A stretch of 64,000 nucleotides of DNA, taken from the NCBI GenBank assembly GCA_947649645.1, contig CANSSP010000009.1, positions 48,236 through 112,235 on the forward strand, in the 5' to 3' direction. Of this stretch, positions 18,401 to 28,442 are shown piece after piece. Both the position numbers and the translations under genes were made by a program. This DNA is from an uncultured Roseburia sp. Its GTDB lineage: Bacteria; Bacillota; Clostridia; Lachnospirales; Lachnospiraceae. The notes under the pieces are model-generated. The model ran no database searches. It was not told the origin of the DNA and saw nothing but the letters and a program-made list of their open reading frames with translations. How positions within the stretch are numbered: position 1 is the first letter of the stretch; each line of letters opens with the position of its first letter.

Positions 18401-19810
18401 ATGGGAAATACAGAAATGAAATATGATGTGATTATCGTAGGCGCCGGGCCGTCCGGTATTTTCTGCGCATATGAACTGATTCATGCAAAAAAAGACATGA
18501 AAGTCCTGGTCATCGAAAAGGGGCGCAGGATTGAGAAGCGTGCGTGCCCCAAGCGGAAGACAAAAGTCTGCGTCGGCTGTAAGCCCTGTTCCATTACAAC
18601 CGGCTTTGCCGGGGCAGGTGCATTTTCGGATGGAAAATTATCTCTTTCCCCGGATGTCGGCGGCAATCTTCCGGATATACTGGGATATGACAGGACGGTT
18701 GCACTGCTGAAAGAATCGGACGATATTTATCTGAAATTCGGTGCGGATACCGCCGTTTACGGTGTAGATAAGGAAAAGGAAATCCGTGAAATCCGTCGGA
18801 AAGCGATCAATGCAAATCTCAAGCTGATCGAATGTCCCATCCGTCATCTCGGGACAGAAGAAGGGTACAAAATATACGCAAGGCTTCAGGAGCACCTTCT
18901 TGCGGAGGGGGTGGAGATGGAGTTTAATACCATGGTCAAAGATCTCCTTATCGAGGATGGCTGTATCAGAGGAGTTGTGACAGATAAAGATGAGACTTAT
19001 CTGGCGGATGAGGTCGTCTCTGCCGTCGGACGCGAGGGGGCGGACTGGTTTTCCCATATCTGCAAGCAGCATGGGATCGATACCAGGGTCGGCACCGTGG
19101 ATCTCGGTGTGCGCGTGGAAGTCAGGGACGAGGTGATGGAATTTCTGAATCAGAACCTGTATGAGGCAAAGCTGGTCTATCACACACCCACGTTTGACGA
19201 TAAGGTGCGCACGTTTTGTACCAATCCATCCGGAGAAGTCGCGACAGAATATTATGACGACGGGCTTGCCGTTGTAAACGGACATGCCTATAAGTCAAAA
19301 GAGATGAAGACAGACAATACAAATTTTGCAGTTCTGGTGTCCAAAAATTTCACAAAACCGTTTAAGACACCGATCGAGTACGGAAAACAGATCGCGCAGC
19401 TCTCCAACATGCTCTGCGACGGGAAGATTATGGTACAGACGTTCGGGGATTTCAAGCGCGGGCGAAGAACGACGGAAGAACGTCTCTGTCGGAACAATCT
19501 GATCCCGACGTTAAAAGACGCGGTTCCGGGCGATCTGTCGCTTGTTCTGCCGCACCGGATCATGGTGGATATCGAGGAAATGATCATTGCGCTTGATAAA
19601 GTGACGCCGGGGCTTGCCAGTGACGAGACGCTGCTCTATGGCGTGGAAGTCAAATTCTATTCAAACAAGGTGATTGTCAACGCCGATTTTGAGACAAATG
19701 TGAAAGGTCTCCGTGCCATCGGAGACGGAGCTTCCGTGACAAGAGGGCTGCAGCAGGCGTCCGCGAACGGCATTTCGGCAGCGCGGAGTATTTTAAGCAG
19801 ATACGCATAA
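18401..19810 (+). CDS. FAD/NAD(P)-dependent oxidoreductase (COG2509 type)
   Basis: The protein has 469 residues. The FAD dinucleotide fold is at the start (YDVIIVGAGPSGIFCAYEL, Gly motif at about 13-18). A cysteine-rich patch follows (RACPKRKTKVCVGCKPCSIT at about 48-67), then GFAGAGAFSDGKLSLSPDVG. A C-terminal GDGASVTRGLQQASANGISAA closes the flavin site. This pattern fits the COG2509 dehydrogenase group, whose substrate is not established. GGAGG lies in the end of the upstream gene. The cysteine patch could bind metal or a redox partner. Confidence 0.88.
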   Translation: MGNTEMKYDVIIVGAGPSGIFCAYELIHAKKDMKVLVIEKGRRIEKRACPKRKTKVCVGCKPCSITTGFAGAGAFSDGKLSLSPDVGGNLPDILGYDRTVALLKESDDIYLKFGADTAVYGVDKEKEIREIRRKAINANLKLIECPIRHLGTEEGYKIYARLQEHLLAEGVEMEFNTMVKDLLIEDGCIRGVVTDKDETYLADEVVSAVGREGADWFSHICKQHGIDTRVGTVDLGVRVEVRDEVMEFLNQNLYEAKLVYHTPTFDDKVRTFCTNPSGEVATEYYDDGLAVVNGHAYKSKEMKTDNTNFAVLVSKNFTKPFKTPIEYGKQIAQLSNMLCDGKIMVQTFGDFKRGRRTTEERLCRNNLIPTLKDAVPGDLSLVLPHRIMVDIEEMIIALDKVTPGLASDETLLYGVEVKFYSNKVIVNADFETNVKGLRAIGDGASVTRGLQQASANGISAARSILSRYA

Positions 19811-19823
19811 GGGAAAGGAGAAA

Positions 19824-20819
19824 ATGAAGAAACAAAGGAAACGGAAGGGAATGATCTGTGTGCTGCTTGCCGCGCTTCTTCTGTTGTCGGGATGTCAGAT
19901 CGGCGGCCGGGATATTGTGGTTTCCGGCATCGCGGGCAGCAAGGACGTGTTTCGGATCGGCGGGGCATCGTGCAGTTTAAAGGAAACAAAAGTCTATCTG
20001 GCAAATAACCGGAATATTTATGGGACGGCCTGCGGCGTAAACCTGTGGGAGCATGATTTCGGAGACAATTCCCTGACAAAGTACATAAAGGATGTCACGC
20101 TGGATGAACTGACAAAAATATATTGTATGAATCTTCTGGCGCAGTCACGGGAGATGACGCTGTCGGAAGATGAGACGGAAGCCGTGACAGAGGCGGCAAA
20201 AGAATATTATGAAGGGCTTTCAGCCGACGAATTACTGTATATGGGGGTTTTAGAGGCAGATATCAGGGAATATTACACACATTATGCCCTTGCCCGGAAA
20301 TTATACAGTTCGCTGACAAACGGAGTGAATGAGGAAGTCAGCGACGACGAGGCGCGTGTGATGGAAATCATGCAGATTTATGTCAGCGATGCGGCAAAAG
20401 CGGCCGAGGTGCGTGCAAAGCTGAAAAACGGAGATGATTTTGCGGCAGTCGCAAATAATTACAACGAGCTTTCGGCCATTCAGATTACGGTTTCAAGAGA
20501 CGGGCTGGACGAGGAGGTTGAGAAGACCGCCTTTTCGCTCGACAACGATGAGATTTCCGGAATGATTACCGTAGAGAATGGATACTATTTTATCAAGTGT
20601 CTGAATAAATATGATGTGGAGCTGACAGAGGCAAATAAGTCGAACATCGTGGAGAAGAGGGAAAAAGAAGCTTTTGACGATGTATACAACGCGTTTGTAT
20701 CTTCTCTGAGCTCTGATATTAACAATGAAGTCTGGACCGGGATTACGCTGGATATGGAAGGCGGAATTAAGACGGACAGTTTTTTTGAAGTCTTTGAAAA
20801 ACACTGCGGCGATATCTGA
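19824..20819 (+). CDS. Parvulin-type peptidyl-prolyl isomerase lipoprotein (PrsA/SurA-like)
   Basis: The protein has 331 residues. A lipoprotein signal ends in LLSGC (Cys at about 23). An N-terminal SurA-like helical region (DELTKIYCMNLLAQSREMTL) is followed from about 170 by a parvulin rotamase domain (VMEIMQIYVSDAAKAAEVRA, FAAVANNYNEL, IKCLNKYDVEL). It should sit on the outer membrane face and help exported proteins fold. It is downstream of the oxidoreductase by 13 bases. A short gap with a strong ribosome site leads to uppP. Confidence 0.85.
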   Translation: MKKQRKRKGMICVLLAALLLLSGCQIGGRDIVVSGIAGSKDVFRIGGASCSLKETKVYLANNRNIYGTACGVNLWEHDFGDNSLTKYIKDVTLDELTKIYCMNLLAQSREMTLSEDETEAVTEAAKEYYEGLSADELLYMGVLEADIREYYTHYALARKLYSSLTNGVNEEVSDDEARVMEIMQIYVSDAAKAAEVRAKLKNGDDFAAVANNYNELSAIQITVSRDGLDEEVEKTAFSLDNDEISGMITVENGYYFIKCLNKYDVELTEANKSNIVEKREKEAFDDVYNAFVSSLSSDINNEVWTGITLDMEGGIKTDSFFEVFEKHCGDI

Positions 20820-20876
20820 CGCAGGGACTGTTGTCTGATCTGTATGCCGGATCTCACGGAAAGGAGAGGGGAAAAG

Positions 20877-21743
20877 ATGGCGGAAGTGCTCAAAGCAATT
20901 ATCTTCGGTATTGTGGAGGGGATTACGGAATGGCTGCCGGTCAGCAGCACCGGACATATGATTCTTCTGAATGAATTTCTGACGCTTTCGGTAAGCCGGG
21001 AGTTCTGGGATATGTTTCTGGTGATCATTCAGCTCGGCGCGATTCTGGCAGTTATCGTACTGTTCTGGGATAAGATATGGCCGTTCGCACTGGAGGGAAA
21101 TCACCGTCTGCGACGGGAACCCTGTATCACGGCCGGGCCCGTAAAAATACGGACCCAGATCATTGTAAACTGGTTTAAGATTGTGGTGGCATGTCTTCCT
21201 GCCGTAGTTTTTGTGGCGCTGGGACTGGACGATGTGTGCGATGAGCTTTTCTATGCGCCGGTTCCCGTTGCGGTTGCACTGATTGTTTTTGGCGTTGCAT
21301 TTCTGGCTGTGGAGCGGTGGAATGAGGGCAGGACGGGTGCGATTGCGGAAATGTCCGGGATTCCGTTTAGGATGGCAGTGTTTATCGGCTTTTTTCAGCT
21401 TCTTGCGGCGGCATTTCCAGGTACTTCGCGATCCGGAGCGACGATCATCGGTGCGCTCCTGATCGGAATTTCCAGAAAAGCGGCCAGCGAATTTACGTTT
21501 ATTCTGGCAATTCCCGTTATGCTGGGAGCCAGCCTGCTTGAAGTGCTGGATTTTGGTTTTTCTCTGACAGGGGGAGAATGGATGATCCTGGCAGCCGGGA
21601 TGATCAGTGCATTTCTGGTATCGGTAGTGGTGATTCGTTTTCTGCTTGGTTATATACGCAGACACGATTTTAAGGTATTCGGCTGGTATCGGATTGCGCT
21701 GGGGATCGTCGTGCTGTTGTATTTCGGGCTGCGTTCTGCATAG
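20877..21743 (+). CDS. uppP: Undecaprenyl-diphosphatase (first copy)
   Basis: This polytopic membrane protein has 288 residues. The two active-site motifs are present: EGITEWLPVSSTGH near the N-terminus and FPGTSRSGATIIGALLIG at about 178-196. The enzyme recycles undecaprenyl diphosphate for cell wall and surface polymer synthesis and can give bacitracin tolerance. ATG 20877 follows AAAGGAGAGGGG. A second uppP with separate sequence lies at 44771. Confidence 0.96.
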   Translation: MAEVLKAIIFGIVEGITEWLPVSSTGHMILLNEFLTLSVSREFWDMFLVIIQLGAILAVIVLFWDKIWPFALEGNHRLRREPCITAGPVKIRTQIIVNWFKIVVACLPAVVFVALGLDDVCDELFYAPVPVAVALIVFGVAFLAVERWNEGRTGAIAEMSGIPFRMAVFIGFFQLLAAAFPGTSRSGATIIGALLIGISRKAASEFTFILAIPVMLGASLLEVLDFGFSLTGGEWMILAAGMISAFLVSVVVIRFLLGYIRRHDFKVFGWYRIALGIVVLLYFGLRSA

Positions 21744-21778
21744 GAGAGAAACCAATATTTTACGAAAAGGATAAAGGA

Positions 21779-22630
21779 ATGAAACAGCATCATTTTGAAT
21801 TTAACAGGAAAAGGCGTATTGTCGTCAAGATCGGTTCGTCCTCCCTTAATTACGAGGAAACCGGCAGCCTGAATTTTACCAGACTGGAACATCTGGTGCG
21901 GGAGCTTTGTAATCTGAGGAACCGCGGCATGGATGTGTGTCTTGTGAGCTCCGGGGCGATTGCCGTGGGCAGGCAGTCTCTGGGGCTTAAAGAACGTCCC
22001 GGAGATATTTCCACAAAACAGGCGTGCGCAGCAGTCGGACAGGCCCGGCTGATGATGATCTATCAGAAAATGTTTGCCGAGTATAATCAGGTGGCCGGGC
22101 AGATCCTGATGACCAAAAATACAATGGTAAATCCGGTTTCACGCGAAAACGCGAAAAATACATTTGAAGAATTGTTTCATCTCGGTGCGATTCCGATCGT
22201 AAACGAAAACGATACGGTATCCACCTACGAGATGCAGTTTGGGGACAACGATACGCTCTCTGCAATTGTGACATCCCTGGTGGGAGCAGATCTTCTGATT
22301 CTGCTGACCGATATCGACGGACTCTTTACGGATGATCCGCGCGAAAACCCGGCCGCAGAACTGATTGAAGTGGTGGAGCGGATGGATTCCGGCATCTACG
22401 AAATGGCAAAAGCGTCGACCGGAAGCGATGTGGGGACCGGCGGTATGACGGCAAAACTGACGGCGGCAAAGATTGCGACGCTTTCCGGTGCGGATATGAT
22501 TATAGCAAACGGAAAGGATGCTGGTATTCTGCATCGGATTTTTGATGATTCTTTTACCGGCACGATTTTTAAGGCGAATCAAAAGGATACATTCCGCATC
22601 GCGGATTTTATTCTGGAGACGATCGGATGA
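21779..22630 (+). CDS. proB: Glutamate 5-kinase
   Basis: The protein has 283 residues. It has the amino-acid-kinase fold with RRIVVKIGSSSLNY, VSSGAIAVGRQSLGL, PIVNENDTVSTYEM and GTGGMTAKLTAAKIA. It phosphorylates glutamate in the first step of proline synthesis. The C-terminal PUA domain of the longer E. coli enzyme is absent, as in many Firmicutes. proA lies 0.8 kb downstream, with DUF896 and 5-FTHF cyclo-ligase genes between them. Confidence 0.96.
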   Translation: MKQHHFEFNRKRRIVVKIGSSSLNYEETGSLNFTRLEHLVRELCNLRNRGMDVCLVSSGAIAVGRQSLGLKERPGDISTKQACAAVGQARLMMIYQKMFAEYNQVAGQILMTKNTMVNPVSRENAKNTFEELFHLGAIPIVNENDTVSTYEMQFGDNDTLSAIVTSLVGADLLILLTDIDGLFTDDPRENPAAELIEVVERMDSGIYEMAKASTGSDVGTGGMTAKLTAAKIATLSGADMIIANGKDAGILHRIFDDSFTGTIFKANQKDTFRIADFILETIG

Positions 22631-22645
22631 ATATGTGGAGGAGCC

Positions 22646-22858
22646 ATGAAACAGGAACAGATTGACAGAATCAATGCGCTGTATCACAAATCGAAAGCGG
22701 AGGGGCTTACGGAGGCAGAAAAGGAGGAACAGTCTGCACTGCGGAAGCAGTTTATCGCGGACGTCCGGGGCAGCTTAAGGGCACAGCTGAATCAGATCGA
22801 CATAGTAGGCGCTGACGGCACAGTGGAAAACCTGGGAGAGAAGTTTCGAAAATCATGA
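22646..22858 (+). CDS. DUF896 (YnzC-type) small protein
   Basis: The protein has 70 residues. The pattern IDRINALYHKSKAEGLTEAE, then E-K-E-E-Q-x-x-L-R-K-Q-F-I-x-x-V-R-x-x-L-R-x-Q-L, matches DUF896, a short helical family known from B. subtilis YnzC/YneP and of unclear role. GGAGGAGCC precedes the ATG. Its end overlaps the start of the next gene by ATGA. Confidence 0.9.
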   Translation: MKQEQIDRINALYHKSKAEGLTEAEKEEQSALRKQFIADVRGSLRAQLNQIDIVGADGTVENLGEKFRKS

Positions 22859-23445
22859 ATCATTTTACAGAGCGGGAAAAGCTGCGCCGGCTTCACAAAA
22901 AACGGCGGGACGAAATGTCTGCGGAGGAAGTGCTTGACTACAGTAGTCGAATCTGCGGTCGGGTGTCTGTATCAGACTGGTATGCCGACTGCGCAGTGTT
23001 GTACGCTTATTATCCGCTGGGGCGGGAGGCCGACTGCAGACCGCTGATTGAGCAGGCGCTTGCGGATGGAAAGTGCGTGGCTCTTCCCCGGACGGCAGAC
23101 AGGGGACATAACTGCCGGATGGATTTTTACCGGATTACGTCGCTTAAGCAGGTTGCGGAGGGAAATTTTCATGTGATGGAGCCGGAGACAGGCTGTCCAC
23201 TGGTGGAGGGCGGAACCGGCCTTATGCTTGTTCCGGGTCTTGTTTTTGACGTCGGGGGAAGGCGCTATGGATATGGAAAAGGATATTACGACCGCTATTT
23301 TGCCCGTTTTCCGGGTCTTCTGCGCGCAGCTCTCGCTTTTGAACACCAGATGGAAGCAAAAATTGAAACCGTTGATACAGATATTGCAATGCATCGCATT
23401 TACACGGAAAAAAAAGTATACCTGACGGGGAGGGATATGGGATGA
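22855..23445 (+). CDS. 5-formyltetrahydrofolate cyclo-ligase
   Basis: The protein has 196 residues. The N-terminal R-K-x-x-L-R-like basic segment ([12 protein letters not shown]) and the C-terminal [22 protein letters not shown], which binds ATP and folate, are diagnostic. It converts 5-formyl-THF to 5,10-methenyl-THF with ATP. The start codon overlaps the stop of the DUF896 gene and its stop overlaps the start of proA, so the cluster is translationally coupled. Confidence 0.94.
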   Translation: MNHFTEREKLRRLHKKRRDEMSAEEVLDYSSRICGRVSVSDWYADCAVLYAYYPLGREADCRPLIEQALADGKCVALPRTADRGHNCRMDFYRITSLKQVAEGNFHVMEPETGCPLVEGGTGLMLVPGLVFDVGGRRYGYGKGYYDRYFARFPGLLRAALAFEHQMEAKIETVDTDIAMHRIYTEKKVYLTGRDMG

Positions 23446-24713
23446 TGGAGCTGACGGAACTCTGCAAAATGGCGAAAGAGACGAGTCAGGTGATCGGAAC
23501 GCTTGATACCGGAATGAAAAATAAGGCTCTTCTGGCAGCGGCGGATGCACTTATACAAAAGACGGATGATCTGCTGTGTGAAAATGAAAAAGATATGGAG
23601 CGCGGAAGAAAGCGCCGGATGGCGGAGGGACTCTTAGACCGTCTTCTGCTGACGCCTGCGCGGATCGGACAGATGGCCGACGGACTGCGCGCAGTGGCAG
23701 GACTCGAGGATCCAGTCGGCGAGGTGATATCGATGAAGAAGCGTCCGAACGGGCTCAGGATCGGCTTAAAGCGTGTTCCGCTCGGCGTCGTCGGCATCAT
23801 TTACGAGGCGCGCCCCAATGTCACTGCAGACGCGTTCGGACTCTGTTTTAAGACGGGGAACGCAGTCATCTTAAAGGGCGGGAGTGACGCCCTCTTTTCC
23901 AATGCCGCCATTGTGGCAGTCATAAGAGATGCGATTGCAGGGCAGGGGATTCCGGAAGCGGCGGTTTCGCTGATTGCGGACACTTCGCGTGAGACGGCCG
24001 CGGCGTTTATGAAAATGAACCGATACGTGGATGTGCTGATTCCGCGGGGCGGGGCAGGACTGATCAACGCCGTGGTAAATCAGGCGACCATTCCCGTGAT
24101 AGAAACAGGAACGGGTAACTGCCATGTATATGTGGATGAGACGGCTGATTTTAAGATGGCGGCAGAGATTATCCTCAATGCCAAGACACAGCGTATCGGT
24201 GTCTGCAATGCCTGTGAATCCCTTGTCATTCACAAGGCAATTGTCGATGCGTTTATCCCCGCTCTGGCAGAGCGGCTTTTTGAAAAAAATGTTGAGCTGC
24301 GCGCCGACGAGCCTGTTTATCTGGCGGCGGAAAAGGCGTCCGGAAAAAATCCGGGTCTGCTGAAGCGGGCCGTGGACGCGGACTGGGGAACAGAGTACTT
24401 AGACTATATTCTTTCCGCGAAAACCGTTTCGTCTCTTGACGAGGCGATTTGCCATATTAACCATTATAATACCGGACATTCTGAGACGATTGTCACAGAA
24501 AATTATACGCATGCACAGCGTTTTCTCGACCAGATTGATGCCGCCTGCGTCTATGTCAATGCGTCAACCCGGTTTTCGGACGGGGCAGAATTTGGCCTCG
24601 GAGCGGAGATCGGCATCAGTACGCAGAAACTTCATGCGAGGGGGCCGATGGGACTTGGCGCTTTAACGAGCACCAAATATATTATTTATGGAAACGGACA
24701 GGTGCGCCCATGA
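23442..24713 (+). CDS. proA: Glutamate-5-semialdehyde dehydrogenase (gamma-glutamyl phosphate reductase)
   Basis: The protein has 423 residues, the usual length. The fold signature [29 protein letters not shown] and [18 protein letters not shown], together with a catalytic Cys in [12 protein letters not shown], identify ProA. It reduces glutamyl phosphate with NADPH in the second proline step. Two adjacent ATGs (23442 and 23445) are possible starts after GGGAGGG. A lipoprotein gene overlaps its stop by ATGA. Confidence 0.96.
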   Translation: MMELTELCKMAKETSQVIGTLDTGMKNKALLAAADALIQKTDDLLCENEKDMERGRKRRMAEGLLDRLLLTPARIGQMADGLRAVAGLEDPVGEVISMKKRPNGLRIGLKRVPLGVVGIIYEARPNVTADAFGLCFKTGNAVILKGGSDALFSNAAIVAVIRDAIAGQGIPEAAVSLIADTSRETAAAFMKMNRYVDVLIPRGGAGLINAVVNQATIPVIETGTGNCHVYVDETADFKMAAEIILNAKTQRIGVCNACESLVIHKAIVDAFIPALAERLFEKNVELRADEPVYLAAEKASGKNPGLLKRAVDADWGTEYLDYILSAKTVSSLDEAICHINHYNTGHSETIVTENYTHAQRFLDQIDAACVYVNASTRFSDGAEFGLGAEIGISTQKLHARGPMGLGALTSTKYIIYGNGQVRP

Positions 24714-25219
24714 GAAAAGCTGCGGGGAAGAGACGTGCATTTTTCTGCGCGTTTCTGTGTTTCTGTTTTGTTGTCTGCCAGGCGGCATGCGGCAGTATTT
24801 CCCCGGAAGAAGACGAAATGGCAGAAATTTATGACGATGTGGAAAAGCTTGCGAATAATTTCAGCAGTTACCGCATGGAAGACGCTGAGCAGACGATTGA
24901 CGGCATGCGTATGAACGGAACGTTTCAGAAGTTAAACGGTATGGTTATGTTCTGGACATATGAGCCGAAGGAAGATACTGTGGTAGATATCCGGTATCTG
25001 TTGAAAGTGACTTTTGGAAAAGTGAAACTGATTCTTGTGGATGGGAATAACCGGATTGAAACGGTCACAGAGATGACAAGGCAGGAGAACATGGAAGGAA
25101 GCAGGACAGTCACGCTTTCCATCAAGGCGGGATACAACCGGCTCAAACTGGTCGGGACGCAGGACGCCGTCGTGGAATATGACATTGAACTCAACGCGGG
25201 CGGGCTGATTGGAATCTGA
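24710..25219 (+). CDS. Putative lipoprotein of unknown function
   Basis: The protein has 169 residues. A basic start and hydrophobic run rich in Phe and Cys lead to a plausible lipobox VCQAAC (Cys at about 27). The mature part is small, with a beta-rich C-terminal half ([29 protein letters not shown]). I do not recognise the family. It is coupled to proA by a 4-base overlap, but a metabolic link is not implied. Confidence 0.75.
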   Translation: MRKAAGKRRAFFCAFLCFCFVVCQAACGSISPEEDEMAEIYDDVEKLANNFSSYRMEDAEQTIDGMRMNGTFQKLNGMVMFWTYEPKEDTVVDIRYLLKVTFGKVKLILVDGNNRIETVTEMTRQENMEGSRTVTLSIKAGYNRLKLVGTQDAVVEYDIELNAGGLIGI

Positions 25220-25257
25220 AAAAAGCCAATAAAGAACGTCAGAAAGGGGCCCGTTTG

Positions 25258-28071
25258 ATGGACATAACATCTGAAGATAAACCAAAAGAATATATCTGTG
25301 CCGGTCTGCTGGCTCATGTGGATGCGGGGAAGACCACCTTATCCGAAGCCCTTCTTTATCAGAGCGGGATGATACGCCGGGCGGGCCGCGTGGATAAAAA
25401 GGACACCTTTCTGGATACAGACAATCTGGAGCGGGCCAGAGGGATCACCATTTTTTCCAAACAGGCTGTTTTAAATGTGTCGGATACACGGATTGTCACG
25501 CTTGTGGATACACCGGGGCATGTGGATTTTTCTGCGGAGATGGAGCGCACGTTGCAGGTGCTTGATTACGCAATTCTTGTGATCAGCGGGGCAGACGGCG
25601 TGCAGGGCCATACCAGAACGCTCTGGCGGCTGCTTGCGCGCTATCGGATTCCGGTTTTTTTATTTGTCAACAAGATGGACCAGAGCGGAGCAGACAAAGA
25701 GATGCGGATGCAGGAGCTGAAAAGTACGCTGGATGAAAACTGTGTGGATTTTTCTGACACCACTACCGAAGAATTTTACGAGAATGCGGCGGTCTGCGAT
25801 GAAGATACACTGGAACGGTATCTGGAAGAGGGAAGCTTAAAGGAAGGGGAGATCTGCCGGCTGATTAGTGAGAGAAAACTGTTTCCCTGCTATTTTGGTT
25901 CCGCACTGAAAATGGAAGGCGTGGAAGCCTTTCTGCATGGTTTCAATACCTACACATACAGTAAAAAATATCCTGGCGAATACGGGGCAAAAGTTTTTAA
26001 GATTGCAAGAGACGCGCAGGGCGTCCGGCTGACTTATGTGAAGGTTACGGGCGGCAGCGTCAGAGTAAGGCAGATGCTTAAAGGCCGTGATGTGAGGCAG
26101 AATGCAGGGGCCGGGGATGTCTGGGAAGAAAAAGTAACGCAGATCCGCATTTACTCCGGAGAGAAATATGAGACGGTCGAGGAAGCGCCTGCGGGCTGTG
26201 TGTGTGCACTGACCGGGCTTTCCATGACATGGCCGGGCGAGGGGCTTGGGGTGGAAGAGAGGTCTGTTGCTCCGTTTTTGGAGCCGGTGCTGACATATCA
26301 GGTCATCCTGCCGGAAAATATCGACGCCGCAGGCGCGCTTCCCAGATTCCGGCAGCTCGAGGAAGAAGACCCGCAGCTTCGCATCGTCTGGAATGAGACG
26401 GCAAAAGAGATTCAGGTACAGCTGATGGGTGAAGTGCAGCTTGAGATTTTAAAGAGTCTGGTTCTTAAGCGTTTTGGAATGGATGTAGAATTTGGCCGCG
26501 GCGCGATTGTCTATAAAGAGACAATAAAGTCAACGGTGGAAGGCGTCGGACATTTTGAGCCGTTGCGCCATTATGCTGAGGTCCATCTGCTCTTAGAGCC
26601 GCTGAAAACCGGAAGCGGCCTGGTTCTGGCGGCCGCGTGCAGCGAAGATATCCTGGATAAAAACTGGCAGCGGCTTATCCTGTCCAATCTTTCGGAACGG
26701 GAATATCCGGGTGTTCTGACAGGAGCACCTGTTACGGACATAAAAATTACGCTGGTGAGCGGGCGGGCGCATTTGAAACATACACAGGGTGGTGATTTCA
26801 GACAGGCTGCCTGTCGCGCGCTGCGGCAGGGGCTGATGCAGGCAGAATCTGTGCTGCTTGAGCCGTACTATAAGTTCTGGCTGAAGGTTCCGCAGAATAT
26901 GGCGGGGCGGGCGCTTGCAGACATTGAGCGGATGCACGGAACCGTGGATATCGACAGCGTATCGGGGTGCGGGCAGATGGGCGGAATATTTTCAGACGGC
27001 GGGCAGTGCGGCAGTGCGGCGCAGGAAAGTGGAATGAGGATGTTTTCGGGGACGGCGCCGGTGGCGGCAATGTGTAATTATCAGAAGGAGGTTATCTCTT
27101 ACACGAGAGGGGAGGGCGGTCTGTTCTGCACGCTGGAAGGCTACCGTCCCTGCCACAACACAGATGAAGTGATTGCAAAAGCCGGTTATGATCCCGGGCG
27201 GGATACGGAAAATCCGACCGGTTCTGTTTTCTGTGCACACGGGGGCGGATTTCTGGTGAGCTGGGACAGAGTGTGGCAATACATGCATCTGGAGAGCTGG
27301 CTGGCGTCTTCGGAGTATTCCGGGGAAGAAAACGTCTGGGAATTATTGCCCGGGAACCGGCAGCGTGCCGGAAATGACAATAAAAGCGGAGAAGAGACGT
27401 GGATCGGAACGGAGGAGATCGATCGGATTCTGGACCGGACTTACAATGCAAATAAGAGAGGAAAAGCAACGCCGGATCATAGAGGGTGGAAGCGTCACAG
27501 TAAAGCGGAAAATGCTGTTTCAGCGGTGACACGGACATACCGGCCCGGAACGCCGGAAGAAGAATATCTGCTTGTGGACGGGTACAATATTATTTTCGCC
27601 TGGGAGGAGTTAAAACGTCTTGCGGCGGAAAATATCGACGGTGCAAGAGGACGCCTTCTCGACATTCTGTGCAATTATCAGGGAATCCGCGGCTGTAATC
27701 TGATCGTAGTGTTTGACGCATACCGTGTCCAGGGACATCGGACGGAGGTTTCTGATTATCAGAATATTCATGTGGTGTATACGAAGGAAGCGGAGACGGC
27801 AGATGCATATATAGAAAAATTTGCCCACGAAAATGCGCATAAGTACCGGGTGACGGTCGCCACATCAGACGGGCTGGAGCAGATTATTATCCGCGGAGCA
27901 GGCTGTGTTCTGTTGTCTGCCAAAGATCTTAGGGAGGAAGTTGTCCGTAGAAACAGAGATGCGCAGGAGAAATTTGGACGCGAGAAGGAGACGGGGCGCA
28001 CGTATCTGCTGGATGGTATTTCGGAGGACATTCTGAAAGGATATGGATTAAAAGAGGACGATGAGATATAA
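25258..28071 (+). CDS. TetM-like ribosomal GTPase fused to a C-terminal NYN (Rae1/YacP-like) nuclease domain
   Basis: The protein has 937 residues. The GTPase has G1 HVDAGKTT at about 23-30, switch RARGITIF, G3 DTPGHVDF and G4 NKMD. EF-G-like domains follow to about 700, as in Tet(M)/Tet(O) ribosomal protection proteins, with a Gly-rich insertion near 570-590. After a basic linker comes a NYN domain at about 769-905 with LLVDGYNI, VVFDAYRVQGH, TKEAETADAYIEK and VATSDGLEQ, the acidic residues expected for Rae1/YacP. YacP acts as Rae1, an endonuclease that cuts mRNA in the ribosomal A site. ATG 25258 is preferred to TTG 25255. Tetracycline resistance should not be assumed. Confidence 0.9.
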   Translation: MDITSEDKPKEYICAGLLAHVDAGKTTLSEALLYQSGMIRRAGRVDKKDTFLDTDNLERARGITIFSKQAVLNVSDTRIVTLVDTPGHVDFSAEMERTLQVLDYAILVISGADGVQGHTRTLWRLLARYRIPVFLFVNKMDQSGADKEMRMQELKSTLDENCVDFSDTTTEEFYENAAVCDEDTLERYLEEGSLKEGEICRLISERKLFPCYFGSALKMEGVEAFLHGFNTYTYSKKYPGEYGAKVFKIARDAQGVRLTYVKVTGGSVRVRQMLKGRDVRQNAGAGDVWEEKVTQIRIYSGEKYETVEEAPAGCVCALTGLSMTWPGEGLGVEERSVAPFLEPVLTYQVILPENIDAAGALPRFRQLEEEDPQLRIVWNETAKEIQVQLMGEVQLEILKSLVLKRFGMDVEFGRGAIVYKETIKSTVEGVGHFEPLRHYAEVHLLLEPLKTGSGLVLAAACSEDILDKNWQRLILSNLSEREYPGVLTGAPVTDIKITLVSGRAHLKHTQGGDFRQAACRALRQGLMQAESVLLEPYYKFWLKVPQNMAGRALADIERMHGTVDIDSVSGCGQMGGIFSDGGQCGSAAQESGMRMFSGTAPVAAMCNYQKEVISYTRGEGGLFCTLEGYRPCHNTDEVIAKAGYDPGRDTENPTGSVFCAHGGGFLVSWDRVWQYMHLESWLASSEYSGEENVWELLPGNRQRAGNDNKSGEETWIGTEEIDRILDRTYNANKRGKATPDHRGWKRHSKAENAVSAVTRTYRPGTPEEEYLLVDGYNIIFAWEELKRLAAENIDGARGRLLDILCNYQGIRGCNLIVVFDAYRVQGHRTEVSDYQNIHVVYTKEAETADAYIEKFAHENAHKYRVTVATSDGLEQIIIRGAGCVLLSAKDLREEVVRRNRDAQEKFGREKETGRTYLLDGISEDILKGYGLKEDDEI

Positions 28072-28102
28072 TGGAGAAAACAGACAACAGGAGGTCCGGA
28101 AG

Positions 28103-28348
28103 ATGAACAGACAGGAAGAGGTAAAAATGACACATTCGGGGATTCTGGCGGCAGATGGCAGACGGTATGTTTCCGTCCGTTTTGAGCGTGGAAAAGATGC
28201 TGCGGAAGGGAGGCTTCCGGATTGTAAAATCACAAAAAACCATGGATTTTCACCGGAGGAAACGGAAAGGCTGGAGGATTTTATGGAACAAAAGTGCGAT
28301 GAAATCTTTCAAAAGGCCAGGGAAATCAATCCGATCAGAAACTGGTGA
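28103..28348 (+). CDS. Small hypothetical protein
   Basis: The protein has 81 residues and starts at 28103 after AGGAGGTCCGGAAG. It reads as a short beta-rich N-terminal part (ILAADGRRYVSVRFERGKD, then EGRLPDCKI) and a helical end (SPEETERLEDFMEQKCDEIF). It follows the TetM-like gene by 31 bases and ends before a hairpin shared with the convergent DtxR gene. I do not recognise the family. Confidence 0.7.
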   Translation: MNRQEEVKMTHSGILAADGRRYVSVRFERGKDAAEGRLPDCKITKNHGFSPEETERLEDFMEQKCDEIFQKAREINPIRNW

Positions 28349-28408
28349 GCCGGCCGTGTATCCTCTCTTTCTGGCGATACTGGCGGCAAAGCTTTCGGCA
28401 GACCCGGC

Positions 28409-28442
28409 GGAAAGCCGGTGAGCAGATCTCACCGCTTTCCGG
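28409..28442. terminator. Hairpin between convergent genes, likely bidirectional terminator
   Basis: GGAAAGCCGGTGAG at 28409-28422 pairs with CTCACCGCTTTCC at 28428-28440 with one bulge and a 5-base loop. It covers the stop codon of the DtxR gene. There is no clear T-run, so termination strength is uncertain. Confidence 0.45.

Noticed and set aside
20493..21755. A 420-codon minus-strand frame opposite the PrsA-like and uppP genes
   Set aside because: Both plus-strand genes are clearly identified, and the antisense frame shows no domain and a His/Gln/Asn/Arg-rich shadow composition.
25258..28071. Annotation as a tetracycline resistance gene
   Set aside because: The GTPase part resembles Tet(M), but the gene is in a housekeeping run with local base composition, has an added NYN domain and an insertion, and lacks any mobile context.
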